From contig CALXGH010000046.1 of the NCBI GenBank assembly GCA_944387845.1, forward strand, positions 1-52,058: a stretch of 52,058 nt of DNA. Direction: 5' to 3'. The notes below the pieces were generated by a model, which did not search any database, was not told the origin of the DNA, and saw nothing but the letters and a program-made list of their open reading frames with translations. The position numbers and the translations under genes were made by a program. Each line of letters starts with the position of its first letter. The first letter of the stretch is position 1. Of this stretch, positions 16,053 to 25,229 are shown piece by piece. Source of the stretch: an uncultured Oscillospiraceae bacterium. Lineage in GTDB: Bacteria > Bacillota > Clostridia > Oscillospirales > Oscillospiraceae.

Positions 16053-18474
16053 ACCGCTGTTTTTTATTTTTCACCTGATTTTTAATCTCCTCGGCATACC
16101 GAACTGACTCCATGGCGTCTTTTGCGTATTTGTCAGCGCCGATTTTCTCGGCGTATTCCCTGTTCAAAACAGCGCCGCCCACTACAACCCGGCACCATGG
16201 TGCCTCTTTTCTCAAAAGACATATGGTCTTTTCCATGGATGCTACCGTTGTTGTCATAAGTGCGCTGAGGCCCACTAATGGTGCTTTTAATCTCACTGTC
16301 TCCTCTAAAATTTTCTCCGGCGGAACGTCCTTTCCAAGATCGTATACGGAAAAGCCGTAATTTTCAAGGAGCAGTTTTACGATATTTTTCCCAATATCGT
16401 GGATATCTCCATAAACTGTGGCGATAATGATGGGAAAATCATCGTCCTGCTTCTCTTTGGGGGGCAGGGCGCTTTTTATATGCTCAAATGCGCTTTTTGC
16501 TGCCTCGGCGCTCATTAAAAGCTGGGGCAGGTAAACTCTCCACTTTTCAAATCCCTCTCCCACGATATCAAGGGCAGGTATAACCTCGTTCTGGACGATA
16601 TTAAGTGGCTTTTCGCTATTTAAAAGCTCTTTTGTTATCTCCCCTGCCTGGTCTTTAAGACCCTTTACTATTGCCCGCTGAAGGGCAGATTTGAACTCCG
16701 TCTCCTCTTTCACATCAGGCGCAGGTTTCCCCTCGCTTTTGTACTCAGTAAAGCTTCCGGACTTTTCAATATAGTCAAGGCAGTTTTCATCAAGTCCTCT
16801 AAGGGCCCGATAGGCGTAATATGTCTTCATCATCTCAGAAGAGTTCGGGTTCATTATAGCCCCGGAGAGACCGTTTTCAAGGGCCATGGCAAAGAATACG
16901 CCGTTTAAAACATCCCTTGATGGCAGTCCGAAGGATATGTTTGAAAGGCCCACTATCACATGGCAGCCAAGGTCATATTTAATCCGCCTCATTGCCTCAA
17001 GGCAGACTGATGCGGCTTTGCTATCCGCGCTTATAGTCATGGCAAGAGTGTCGAAAACTATGTCTTTTTTCTCGATCCCGTACTCTTTCGCCTTTTGAAG
17101 TATCTTTTCTGCAATCTTCACACGGCCTTCTGCCGTGTCTGGTATCCCATTTTCGTCCAGTGTCAGCGCCACAACCAGGCCGCCGTATTTCTTAACAAGA
17201 GGAAAAACCTCTTCAATGGACTTCATTTTGCCGTTTACGGAGTTTACCATGGCCTTGCCGTTATACCTTCTAAGTGCCGCCTCCATAGCCTCCACATTGG
17301 AAGTGTCGATCTGAAGAGGCAGGTCGGACACGGTCTGAATCTGGCACACAGCCTCCTTCAGCATATCTTTCTCGTTAATATCAGGTATGCCCACATTCAC
17401 ATCAAGGATATGTGCTCCCTTCTCCTGCTGAGAAATGGCCTCATTTAAAATATAGTCCATGTCATTTTCCATAAGGGCCTTTTTAAGGCGCTTTTTACCG
17501 GTGGGGTTTATCCTCTCCCCGATAAGCACCGGGCCGGAGCCGAACATTACCCTGTGGGTGTATGACGAGGCGGCTGTTATATTTTTATCAGTTAAAGGTT
17601 TGATTTTGCACTCTTTTGTCCTTTGGACAAGCATTTTTATATACTCCGGCGTTGTGCCGCAGCAGCCGCCAATGACGCGGACCCCCATGTCCGTAAGGTC
17701 TTTTATGCTCAAGGCAAACTCCTCCGGCATAACATCGTATACAGTCTTGCCGCCGACGCTTCTTGGAAGTCCGGCGTTGGGCTTTAAAACAACAGGAACG
17801 GAAGCGCAGGCAAGAAGCCTTTCCATAACCCCCCGAAGCTGCTCCGGTCCAAGAGAGCAGTTTGCGCCGATTGCGTCAGCCCCCATGCCCTCCAGCATTG
17901 CCGCCATGGCCTCAGGTGAGGCCCCCGTCATAAGAAGCCCGTCCTTCCCGTAGGCATTTGTTACGATAACTGGAAGTGAGGAGTTTTCCTTTGCCGCAAG
18001 GAGCGCCGCCTTAGTCTCGTAGCTGTCGTTCATGGTCTCGATTGTAATAAGATCAGCGCCGTATTTTGTACCATATCTTACGACTTTGGCAAAAAGCTCC
18101 ACAGCGTCCTCAAAATCAAGGTCGCCGTATGGCTTCAAAAGCTTTCCCGATGGGCCGATGTCAAGAGAGACAAATTTCTCCTGTGTCCCGGTTGACATTT
18201 TAGCTGCATCTTTTGCGTTTTTAATTGCCGCGGCGATTATTTTTTCAAGCTCATTTTCCGAAAACTTCAGGGTGTTTGCCCCGAAGGTGTTTGTGTTTAC
18301 AACATTGCTGCCGGCATCAAAATAAGCTTTGTGGATATCTCTTATTATGTCCGATTGGGTTATATTCCACATTTCCGGGTACTGGCCCGGCTTAAGGCCA
18401 CGGGCCTGAAGGAGAGTTCCCATGCCGCCGTCAAGATAAACTATATTTTCTTTTAAATATTCCCTAAATGTCAT
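16051..18474 (-). CDS. metH: Cobalamin-dependent methionine synthase lacking the reactivation domain
   Basis: 807 residues in three modules: a homocysteine S-methyltransferase domain (about 1-290, with the zinc motif GGCCGTTPEYI near 270), a pterin-binding domain (about 310-565, GERINPTGKKR and HILDVNVGIPD), and a cobalamin cap and binding module (about 590-800) with the DIHDIGKNIV base-off His loop. It methylates homocysteine using methyltetrahydrofolate. E. coli MetH is about 1,200 residues; the missing AdoMet reactivation domain is supplied by the gene immediately upstream (stop and start adjacent). metF heads the operon and makes the methyl donor. Confidence 0.95.
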   Translation of the reverse strand: MTFREYLKENIVYLDGGMGTLLQARGLKPGQYPEMWNITQSDIIRDIHKAYFDAGSNVVNTNTFGANTLKFSENELEKIIAAAIKNAKDAAKMSTGTQEKFVSLDIGPSGKLLKPYGDLDFEDAVELFAKVVRYGTKYGADLITIETMNDSYETKAALLAAKENSSLPVIVTNAYGKDGLLMTGASPEAMAAMLEGMGADAIGANCSLGPEQLRGVMERLLACASVPVVLKPNAGLPRSVGGKTVYDVMPEEFALSIKDLTDMGVRVIGGCCGTTPEYIKMLVQRTKECKIKPLTDKNITAASSYTHRVMFGSGPVLIGERINPTGKKRLKKALMENDMDYILNEAISQQEKGAHILDVNVGIPDINEKDMLKEAVCQIQTVSDLPLQIDTSNVEAMEAALRRYNGKAMVNSVNGKMKSIEEVFPLVKKYGGLVVALTLDENGIPDTAEGRVKIAEKILQKAKEYGIEKKDIVFDTLAMTISADSKAASVCLEAMRRIKYDLGCHVIVGLSNISFGLPSRDVLNGVFFAMALENGLSGAIMNPNSSEMMKTYYAYRALRGLDENCLDYIEKSGSFTEYKSEGKPAPDVKEETEFKSALQRAIVKGLKDQAGEITKELLNSEKPLNIVQNEVIPALDIVGEGFEKWRVYLPQLLMSAEAAKSAFEHIKSALPPKEKQDDDFPIIIATVYGDIHDIGKNIVKLLLENYGFSVYDLGKDVPPEKILEETVRLKAPLVGLSALMTTTVASMEKTICLLRKEAPWCRVVVGGAVLNREYAEKIGADKYAKDAMESVRYAEEIKNQVKNKKQR

Positions 18475-19140
18475 TTAAACCCTCCTGAAAGGGCAGTTTA
18501 TACTGCTGCAGATTTCGCATTTGTCCTCTTTTTCCTCTGTATCCCCGCTATCTTTTATTCCGAAGATTGCCGTTACTGACTTTGACGGGGACATTAAAAG
18601 GCTGTCGTTTAAAGTTAGGCCGATCTGCCTTGTGCAGTCAAGAGCCCTAAAAATATCACTCTGCATGCTAAGGCTCAGATCTCCGTATCCGGGGCTGAAC
18701 CGGCGTGTAATCGGCCCCAGCTCATTTTCCATGTCAGTACAGAACAAGTCGCACAGTGCCTCCACCCGCTCAGCTCCGATGGCGTGAAACATCACCGTCT
18801 TTGACGGGGCAACTGCTCCGTATTTCATTATGAGCCGGTCAATACCCAGCCCCACTGTGGCGGCAAAGACAATTGCCCTTTTGCAGCCACCAAGGTTTTT
18901 AGACAGCCCTTTGGATTTAACTTTTACAAAGCCAAGATCGCACTGGTCCCCGGAAACCGATATGTCAAATTCACGGAAACACACCTTGAACGCCAAAACC
19001 CCCGCCGCCTCTTCAAGGCACTCCTGAGCAAGGGTTACGACATCTTTTGCCTCTTCTCCGCTTCTGGCGTAGCGGAGTATCTCCTTTATGGACACCTCTG
19101 GGGCGCTATATTCTCTTTTATATACTGTACTCCAAGTCAT
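18475..19140 (-). CDS. Stand-alone methionine synthase reactivation (AdoMet-binding activation) domain protein
   Basis: 221 residues resembling the C-terminal activation domain of MetH. The RFSPGYGDLSLSMQ segment (about 147-160) carries the RxxxGY AdoMet-binding motif. It would bind AdoMet and flavodoxin/reductase to remethylate oxidised cob(II)alamin on the neighbouring MetH. The last residues hold a CEIC-x4-CPF cysteine group not present in E. coli MetH, which may bind metal. The ATG overlaps the metF stop by four bases and the stop abuts the metH ATG, showing tight coupling. Confidence 0.9.
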   Translation of the reverse strand: MTWSTVYKREYSAPEVSIKEILRYARSGEEAKDVVTLAQECLEEAAGVLAFKVCFREFDISVSGDQCDLGFVKVKSKGLSKNLGGCKRAIVFAATVGLGIDRLIMKYGAVAPSKTVMFHAIGAERVEALCDLFCTDMENELGPITRRFSPGYGDLSLSMQSDIFRALDCTRQIGLTLNDSLLMSPSKSVTAIFGIKDSGDTEEKEDKCEICSSINCPFRRV

Positions 19141-20015
19141 TTTCCCAAAATTTCCGACAGATTACTCTGTATTTTCTCCGCCACGTCAGGCTTGTTCATT
19201 GTGTAGACGTGGACATTTGTTATTCCGTTTGCATAAAGGTCGATTATCTGGTCGGTAGCGTAAGCTATGCCCGCCTGCTTCATGGCAGCAGGGTCGTCTC
19301 CGAACCTGTCAACAAGGCTCTTAAACCGCTTTGGCATAAATGAGCCGGAGAGTCTCAGGGCGCTGTCCACCTGCTTTTTGCTAGTTATAGGCATTATGCC
19401 CGGAATTATCGGCACGGTTATGCCCGCCTCTCTCACCCTGTACATGAAGCTGTAAAAAAGGTCGTTATCAAATATCATCTGAGTGGTGAGAAAGTCGCAT
19501 CCGGCGTCCACCTTTTCCTTAAGGTGGGCAATATCCTCTTTTTGGTTATGGCTTTCCGGGTGCTTTTCAGGGTAGCAGGCGCCGCCGATACAAAAGCCGG
19601 CGCCGCTTTCCTTAATATCTCTTACAAGCTGGATGGCGTAATTATAGTCCCATTTTGACCTGTCATCGCCCTCCAGCTCCGCCGGGATATCGCCGCGCAG
19701 AGCCATGACGTTTTCAATTCCCGCGTTTTTCATGTCCTCGATCCGCTCTTTTACAGTCTCACGGCTGGATGACACGCAGGTGAGATGGGCAAGGGTTGGA
19801 ACGCCGTACTTGTCCTTAATATTTTTTGCGATGTCAAGGGTGTAGCGACTGGTACCGCCACCGGCACCGTATGTTACGCTGACAAATGATGGGCGTATCT
19901 GAGCGATTTTCTCTGTGGCCGCCTTTACACTGTCAAATGCCCCGTCCGTCTTTGGGGGAAACACCTCAAAAGAGAGATGGAGCTTTCCGCTGTTTAAAAT
20001 ATCTATAATTTTCAT
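19137..20015 (-). CDS. metF: 5,10-methylenetetrahydrofolate reductase
   Basis: The start at MKIIDILNSGKLHLSFEVFPPK (292 residues) is chosen: an upstream in-frame ATG would lie about 3 bases past the predicted -10, and family members begin about 15 residues before FEVFPPKT. SVTYGAGGG, HLTC and ENVMALRGD are conserved MTHFR motifs. It makes methyltetrahydrofolate for MetH, whose two genes follow in the same operon. No SAM riboswitch or T-box fits in the short leader. Confidence 0.94.
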   Translation of the reverse strand: MKIIDILNSGKLHLSFEVFPPKTDGAFDSVKAATEKIAQIRPSFVSVTYGAGGGTSRYTLDIAKNIKDKYGVPTLAHLTCVSSSRETVKERIEDMKNAGIENVMALRGDIPAELEGDDRSKWDYNYAIQLVRDIKESGAGFCIGGACYPEKHPESHNQKEDIAHLKEKVDAGCDFLTTQMIFDNDLFYSFMYRVREAGITVPIIPGIMPITSKKQVDSALRLSGSFMPKRFKSLVDRFGDDPAAMKQAGIAYATDQIIDLYANGITNVHVYTMNKPDVAEKIQSNLSEILGK

Positions 20016-20047
20016 AATTAGCTTATCCTTTGCTGTTGATTTCATCT

Positions 20048-20077
20048 ATTCTATCACGTTTTTTCCGCTAAAATCAA
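20048..20077 (-). promoter_or_regulatory. Candidate promoter of metF operon
   Basis: On the minus strand TTGATT (20077-20072), 18 bases and TAGAAT (20053-20048), with TG one base before the -10. Confidence 0.5.
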
Positions 20078-20085
20078 CTTTTACG

Positions 20086-20116
20086 CGAAAAAAGAGCGGG
20101 AGGCCTCTCCCGCTCT
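20086..20116 (-). terminator. Terminator downstream of the aminotransferase
   Basis: The stem AAAGAGCGGGAG/CTCCCGCTCTTT has a T-run on the minus strand. It lies about 210 bases past the aminotransferase stop, after the GC-rich repeat region. Confidence 0.85.
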
Positions 20117-20327
20117 TTACTTTTGTTTTATGTGTGCAGCTGCGGCTCGGGCCCCGGGCCATATTGCCCCGACTCCGGCCTTAAACTTCGCCGCCGTCAG
20201 GCCTTTTATTCCACCCCGTATCTCAGACCGTATCGCTGCGGTTTTCTTATGCTTTCCTTTTCGGTCCGCCGGACCGGCAGTCAACTCTGCCGCCGTCAGG
20301 CCTTTCAAAGCACGGCCGACCCGGAAC
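20117..20327 (-). repeat. GC-rich spacer with a 17-bp direct repeat at exactly 99-bp spacing
   Basis: GCCGCCGTCAGGCCTTT occurs at 20190-20206 and 20289-20305. The spacing is a multiple of three, and one minus-strand frame stays open from about 20359 to a TAA at 20117, reading the two copies as KGLTAAELTAG and KGLTAAKFKAG. That frame has no ATG or ribosome binding site (only a TTG inside the aminotransferase gene), so I do not call it a gene. The region is richer in GC than its neighbours and may be a remnant of a dispersed repeat or an old coding end. Confidence 0.5.
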
Positions 20328-21596
20328 TTATTTTTCCAAAAGTTTTTCCAAAGACGCAAGCTTTACGCAAATGCACATTGCTCCGGCGGCAAGACGAATA
20401 TCCTCTTCCGGCGGCATTGTGGGTGCGATCCTGATATTTTTATCCTCAGGGTCTATACCGTGTGGATATGTAGCTCCGGCGCCGGTGAGTACGATTCCAG
20501 CCTCTTTCATAAGAGATACTATTCTCTTGGCGCAGCCCGGCATGGAGTCAAAGCTCATGAAATAGCCGCCCTCAGGATTTGTCCAGGAGGCTATACCGAG
20601 ACCTTCAAGCTCATCTTCAAAGCTCTTTACAAATATGTCGAACTTGGGTCTTATAATCTCGGCGTGCTTTTTCATTATTTCAAGCATGTGCTCTCTACTC
20701 TTTAAATACTTCACATGGCGGAGCTGGTTTATCTTGTCGTAGCTTATTGTCTGATATCCCCAGTGGGCGCTGATACCCTTGAGATCATCCTCGCTGGCAG
20801 CAACGCATGATACGCCGGCGCCAGGGAGAGTTATTTTTGAAGTGGAGAAAAACTCATATATTGCCGCTGTGCCGCCCATTTTCTCCTGAAGACTTATGAT
20901 ATCAGGAAATGGCTTGTAATCACCCCGGAACTCATGGACAAGATATGCGTTATCCCACATGATGACAAAATCCTCAGCCGCAGGTTTCAGTGCGGCAAAA
21001 CGCTCAATAACAGCGTCAGAATAAATTACGCCTGTTGGGTTTGAATATTTCGGAACGCACCATATACCCTTAACAGCCGGGTCTTTTACGGCTTCCTCAA
21101 CTGCGTCCATATCAGGGCCCTCATCTGTCATAGGTATTGTTACAAGCTCTGCTCCGAAGTCTCCTGACATGGCAAAATGCCTGTCATAGCCAGGGGCGGG
21201 ACAGAGGAATTTGAATCCATCAAGCTTTCCCCACGGCATGCAGCCACGAAGACCGTTTACATATGCAACTGTCAAAACCCCGTACATAAGGGACAGGCTG
21301 GCATTTCCGCCAACGAACACCTGGCTGGGCTTTACACCCAGAACATCTGCCATAAGCTTGCGGCATGGGCCGATACCCTCTAAAAGGCCGTAGTTTCTTA
21401 TATCGAAATTATCCACAATGCAGTCCTTGCCGGAGATATTTGAAAAAAGCTCCTCGCCCAGATCAAGCTGAGATGAGCATGGCTTTCCCCTTGACATATC
21501 AAGCTTAAGACCTTTGGATTTAAGACTCTCATACTCTTTTAAGACCTTTTCATACTCTTTTTTCAGGTCTTCCCTACTGTATAATCCGTATTCCAT
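20328..21596 (-). CDS. PLP-dependent aminotransferase (aspartate aminotransferase-like)
   Basis: 422 residues of the fold type I aminotransferase family. Visible motifs: GGNASLSLMYG (PLP phosphate region), PKYSNPTGVIY, IMWDNAYLVHEF, and the Schiff-base lysine in FFSTSKITLPGAG. It belongs to the subgroup often annotated as putative aspartate or alanine aminotransferase; the substrate cannot be read here. It is preceded by a near-consensus promoter and appears monocistronic, with a long GC-rich 3' tail before its terminator. Confidence 0.87.
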   Translation of the reverse strand: MEYGLYSREDLKKEYEKVLKEYESLKSKGLKLDMSRGKPCSSQLDLGEELFSNISGKDCIVDNFDIRNYGLLEGIGPCRKLMADVLGVKPSQVFVGGNASLSLMYGVLTVAYVNGLRGCMPWGKLDGFKFLCPAPGYDRHFAMSGDFGAELVTIPMTDEGPDMDAVEEAVKDPAVKGIWCVPKYSNPTGVIYSDAVIERFAALKPAAEDFVIMWDNAYLVHEFRGDYKPFPDIISLQEKMGGTAAIYEFFSTSKITLPGAGVSCVAASEDDLKGISAHWGYQTISYDKINQLRHVKYLKSREHMLEIMKKHAEIIRPKFDIFVKSFEDELEGLGIASWTNPEGGYFMSFDSMPGCAKRIVSLMKEAGIVLTGAGATYPHGIDPEDKNIRIAPTMPPEEDIRLAAGAMCICVKLASLEKLLEK

Positions 21597-21635
21597 TACT
21601 GCAATGCCCCTTTTTTATTAAATAAACCTCTGATA

Positions 21636-21664
21636 ATTTTATCTTATCCCTGTAAAGTAGTCAA
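21636..21664 (-). promoter_or_regulatory. Promoter of the aminotransferase gene
   Basis: On the minus strand TTGACT (21664-21659), exactly 17 bases, then TAAAAT (21641-21636). Confidence 0.75.
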
Positions 21665-21706
21665 TATTATACATACATTTATTCTGCGTCCATCCGCTAT
21701 ACTGCT

Positions 21707-22459
21707 TTATTCCTTTACCATTGTGGCTTCGCCGGAAAAAATACTTATTTTACTGCCGTCCTCTTTTCTTATTATAAGGGCGCCGTTTTCCGATATGTCC
21801 TCAGCTATGCCCTGTATCCTCTCTCCGTTATACAGTACAGCTACTTCTTTCCCAAGGTTTACGCACCTGACCTTGTAATCACGCAAAAATTTCTCTTTGC
21901 TAATGCTGTTTAAAACAGCCATTACCTCATTTATAAGTACCCCGGCGGCCCGGCCAAGGTCCGTTTCCTCTCCCGCGGCCTCAAAGACGCTGACAGCCCC
22001 CGGTTGGTTTTCAGAAATCCTGGAGTTTAAATTAACGCCGATCCCCAAAATAAGGTAATTCTCATTTCCGGAAGAAAACATCTCCGACAAAATGCCGCAG
22101 ATTTTTTTACCGCCATACAAAACGTCATTTGGCCACTTAATTCCGCATTTTATACCGCATACTGCCTCCAGCATATTGCAGACGCACAGGGCGGAAAGCG
22201 GCATAAAAGTGAAGATATCCTCAATATCACCCTGAATTTTCCGACAAAAGCTTATGTAAAGTCCGCCCTTCGGGGAGGAAAATACCCTCCCCAGCCTGCC
22301 TCTGCCGCCACTCTGGGACAGGCTTACAAGTATTACTGTCCTTCCCGGGTCGGAGAGAGGCTTTATCTCGTCGTTCGTTGATGACACTTTGTCTTTTACA
22401 TAAAGCTCATATTCTCCGGAGCCGTTTTCAATATACTTATTTATTTCATTATACGTCAT
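21707..22459 (-). CDS. birA: Biotin--[acetyl-CoA-carboxylase] ligase (monofunctional BirA)
   Basis: The ATG at 22459 (MTYNEINKYI) follows AGGTGATGAT and gives 250 residues; the longer open frame upstream overlaps tmcAL and has no family similarity. SSTND (27-31), GGRGRLGR (51-58, biotinyl-AMP loop) and KWPNDV are the catalytic motifs, followed by the C-terminal SH3-like domain. It lacks the N-terminal helix-turn-helix of bifunctional BirA, so it should be a ligase and not a biotin-operon repressor. It lies 43 bases downstream of tmcAL on the same strand. Confidence 0.9.
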   Translation of the reverse strand: MTYNEINKYIENGSGEYELYVKDKVSSTNDEIKPLSDPGRTVILVSLSQSGGRGRLGRVFSSPKGGLYISFCRKIQGDIEDIFTFMPLSALCVCNMLEAVCGIKCGIKWPNDVLYGGKKICGILSEMFSSGNENYLILGIGVNLNSRISENQPGAVSVFEAAGEETDLGRAAGVLINEVMAVLNSISKEKFLRDYKVRCVNLGKEVAVLYNGERIQGIAEDISENGALIIRKEDGSKISIFSGEATMVKE

Positions 22460-22502
22460 ATCATCACCTGACTTCACAATCATAAATCCGCAGATTTGCA
22501 GA

Positions 22503-23699
22503 CTATCCCATAACATATGGGGATGTTTTGTAGTCCGTGTCCCCCACCCTGTACTTTTCATTGTCGTATGCGAGATTATAGAGGTTTTCCCCTCTTGATC
22601 CCAAATCGAAAATATATCTGCACTCACGGTCAAGGTCTTTCACCTTGCCGGGCTTTGTGATTACAGGCAGTCTTGATTTCTCCTTCATTTCCTTTAAAAT
22701 GTCTCTGCCCCGTTTTCCCATGGCAAGGACTCTTATATATGGCGGATATCCGAAAACATCGTCAGCGATTATGCCAAGGTAGGCGCAGATTATCATCCGC
22801 CTTATTCTGGACATGGCATATCTTTTTGTCTTTGCCTTCTCCATTACCTTCTGCACGTTTTTCTGGGAGACCGCCGCAGAGTAAAGGCGCATATAAAGTC
22901 CTTCAGAGCTGTCGGGAAGAAGTGAAAACTGGTGATCGTCCATGCGCCTGAGACATGCCATTATGGCGCTGTCCAGCTTTTCCATGCTCACAGGACACCG
23001 CCCCGCCTTTATTTCATCCTCAATTACTTTGTATACCTCCGCCGGAACATATTCTGAGATGTCTTCTCCTTTTTTCATTTTCTCTCTGAGAAATGAGGCG
23101 GAGACGCCGCCGTTTTCTTCCATCTGGTCGTGGCCAGCGCCGCATCTTGATATTGTAACAGGCTCAAGGGCGGAGTTTAGTTTATTGATCGCCTTTAAAT
23201 ACTCTACCGCCAGAATATTGTTGGGGCTTTTTATTATATCCGTACTACCCAGAGTCTCCTCCACCGCCATCTGCCTTGCGGCGGCGTAGGATACGCCTTC
23301 TTCAAGGTGCTCTTTTATCCGGCTATCCGTATTTTCCTCAAGGAGGATTTCAGATACCGTTATAAGATCTCCAAGCTCACCTGCCTCGCTTCCGAAGGAG
23401 AGATGGGTGCAGACCCCGGTATTTTCGGCGATGAAAACTCCGGCAGATGCAAATTTCTCCGCTGAAGATACGCTCCATGGAAGTGGCAGCTCAAGGACAA
23501 GGTCAGCCCCAGCCATTACGGCGGCTTTGGACCTTGCAAATTTATTCATAACAGCCGGCTCACCCCGCTGGACAAAATCGCCGCTCATTATGCAGACAAT
23601 CCCGGTGTCCTTACCTAAAATTTCCCGTGTTTTTTCAATATGGTACACATGGCTTAAATGCATTGGGTTGTATTCACAGATTATGGCGGCAACTTTCAT
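22503..23699 (-). CDS. tmcAL: tRNA(Met) cytidine acetate ligase TmcAL (YlbM family nucleotidyltransferase)
   Basis: 398 residues with the HIGH-like nucleotidyl transferase motif EYNPMHLSHVYHI at 9-21, SGDFVQRGEPAV at about 39-50 and KSPNNILAVEYLKA, all typical of YlbM/TmcAL. The enzyme forms N4-acetylcytidine at the wobble base of elongator tRNA(Met) using acetate and ATP. It is divergent from acetate kinase across 119 bases, an arrangement I recall from other Firmicutes; a shared interest in acetate is tempting but unproven. GGAGG lies 7 bases before the ATG. Confidence 0.9.
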   Translation of the reverse strand: MKVAAIICEYNPMHLSHVYHIEKTREILGKDTGIVCIMSGDFVQRGEPAVMNKFARSKAAVMAGADLVLELPLPWSVSSAEKFASAGVFIAENTGVCTHLSFGSEAGELGDLITVSEILLEENTDSRIKEHLEEGVSYAAARQMAVEETLGSTDIIKSPNNILAVEYLKAINKLNSALEPVTISRCGAGHDQMEENGGVSASFLREKMKKGEDISEYVPAEVYKVIEDEIKAGRCPVSMEKLDSAIMACLRRMDDHQFSLLPDSSEGLYMRLYSAAVSQKNVQKVMEKAKTKRYAMSRIRRMIICAYLGIIADDVFGYPPYIRVLAMGKRGRDILKEMKEKSRLPVITKPGKVKDLDRECRYIFDLGSRGENLYNLAYDNEKYRVGDTDYKTSPYVMG

Positions 23700-23729
23700 A
23701 GCTTTTCCTCCAAGTTTTTCAAAATGATG

Positions 23730-23758
23730 TTGAGAATTTATGTAAAAAGTATTAAAAT
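23730..23758 (+). promoter_or_regulatory. Promoter of ackA
   Basis: TTGAGA (23730-23735), a 17-base spacer and TAAAAT (23753-23758), about 60 bases upstream of the ackA ATG. Confidence 0.6.
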
Positions 23759-23818
23759 TAATATTACAGGTCTATTTTAACTTGTTTTTTTTACATTATC
23801 AAGGAAAGGAATATCAAT

Positions 23819-25012
23819 ATGAATATTTTAGTAATAAACGCCGGCAGCTCCTCCCTCAAATACCAGCTCATAAATATGGATAATGAGGAAGTTATCGCAA
23901 AAGGTCTCTGCGAGAGGATCGGCATTGACGGACATCTCAAACACACACCTATGAACGGCAAACCTGTTTTTGAATCTGATTTATCTTTCCCAACTCACGC
24001 TGAAGCTATAACAGCCGTTCTTGAAAAACTCACAAGCGATGAGTATGGCGTTGTCTCCTCCATGGACGAGATCGGCGCTGTTGGCCACAGAGTAGTTCAC
24101 GGCGGTATGGAATTTACAAAATCCGCCCTTATCGATGACGAGTGCATCGCCGCAATCGAAAGATGCATCCCCTTCGGCCCACTCCACAACCCTGCAAACC
24201 TTATCGGCATCCGGGCCTGCCAGAAGATTATGCCGAAAACACCTCAGGTAGCTGTTTTCGACACAGCCTTCCACATGACAATGCCTCCTAAGGCTTACAC
24301 CTATGCAATTCCTTACGAGTACTACGAGAAAGACGGTATCCGCCGCTACGGTTTCCACGGCACAAGCCACAACTTTGTATCTTCCCGGGCCCTTGAAATG
24401 CTTGGAAAAGGTCCTGAGGGCACAAAGATCATCGTATGCCACCTTGGAAACGGCTCTTCCCTCTCCGCTGTTAAAGACGGCAAGTGCATTGACACCACAA
24501 TGGGTCTCACACCTCTTGCAGGCGTTCCAATGGGCACAAGATCCGGCGATATCGACCCAAGCATTCTTGAGTTTATTATGAACAAATATGGCTATTCCGC
24601 CTCTGAAATGCTGAACATTTTAAATAAAAAGTCCGGCGTTCTGGGCCTCTCCGGCGTATCCTCCGACTTTAGAGATCTGGACGACGCCGCTGACAAAGGA
24701 AACGAGAGAGCACGCCTTGCCCTTGACAAGTTCGCTTACGAAGTTAAAAAGTTCATCGGCGCATACGCTGCGGCTATGGGCGGCGTTGATGCAATCTGCT
24801 TCACAGCGGGCGTTGGTGAAAACTCCGCTTCCATGCGTGAGAGCATTGTAGAAGGCCTGGAATACCTTGGCGCCAAGATCGACCCTGAAAAGAATAAGGT
24901 CCGCGGAAAGGACGCCATCGTCAGCACAGACGATTCCAAGGTAAAGATCATGGTAATCCCAACAAACGAGGAGCTTATGATCGCCCGCGACACCCTTTCC
25001 CTTGTAAAATAA
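23819..25012 (+). CDS. ackA: Acetate kinase
   Basis: 397 residues of the ASKHA fold: the N-terminal VINAGSSSLKY adenosine/phosphate motif, HRVVHGG near 91, FDTAFH and YGFHGTSH, and GVGENS toward the C-terminus. It converts acetyl phosphate plus ADP to acetate plus ATP, the energy-yielding step of acetogenic fermentation. Phosphotransacetylase (pta), often adjacent, is not in the window. Own promoter and terminator suggest a single-gene transcript. Confidence 0.96.
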   Translation: MNILVINAGSSSLKYQLINMDNEEVIAKGLCERIGIDGHLKHTPMNGKPVFESDLSFPTHAEAITAVLEKLTSDEYGVVSSMDEIGAVGHRVVHGGMEFTKSALIDDECIAAIERCIPFGPLHNPANLIGIRACQKIMPKTPQVAVFDTAFHMTMPPKAYTYAIPYEYYEKDGIRRYGFHGTSHNFVSSRALEMLGKGPEGTKIIVCHLGNGSSLSAVKDGKCIDTTMGLTPLAGVPMGTRSGDIDPSILEFIMNKYGYSASEMLNILNKKSGVLGLSGVSSDFRDLDDAADKGNERARLALDKFAYEVKKFIGAYAAAMGGVDAICFTAGVGENSASMRESIVEGLEYLGAKIDPEKNKVRGKDAIVSTDDSKVKIMVIPTNEELMIARDTLSLVK

Positions 25013-25022
25013 GAAGTCTTTT

Positions 25023-25057
25023 TATCCCGGCGCATTCTTGCGCCGGGATATTTTGTT
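25023..25057 (+). terminator. Terminator after ackA
   Basis: The stem TATCCCGGCGCA/TGCGCCGGGATA is followed by TTTTGTTTTT. Confidence 0.9.
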
Positions 25058-25113
25058 TTTTAATATTTTAGCCCCTGTTTTTCGGAAAAATTTTAAAAAA
25101 TACCGCAAAATCG

Positions 25114-25142
25114 TTGACAATCCAACTTTGTAATGGTAAACT
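25114..25142 (+). promoter_or_regulatory. Promoter of rplU-rpmA
   Basis: TTGACA (25114-25119), a 17-base spacer and TAAACT (25137-25142). Confidence 0.8.
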
Positions 25143-25149
25143 ATTTTAG

Positions 25150-25217
25150 CCGCATTGAATGGGTCTTAAGTAAAGGTTCCCTTTCACCCACGATAGCGAG
25201 TCTCTAAAATACAAGAG
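25150..25217 (+). promoter_or_regulatory. Candidate ribosomal protein L21 leader
   Basis: The 5' UTR between the rplU promoter and its RBS holds short complementary segments (for example GGGT/ACCC around 25160-25193). Firmicutes often have an autoregulatory L21 leader here; I infer it from position rather than from a recognised consensus. Confidence 0.35.
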
Positions 25218-25229
25218 GTGAAAAAGCAA

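Noticed and set aside
20046..20090. SAM riboswitch upstream of the metF-metH operon
   Set aside because: The space between the promoter and the start is too short and no SAM-I motif is visible.
20117..20359. An 80-codon gene behind the aminotransferase
   Set aside because: Only a TTG start inside the upstream gene and no RBS; kept as a repeat region instead.
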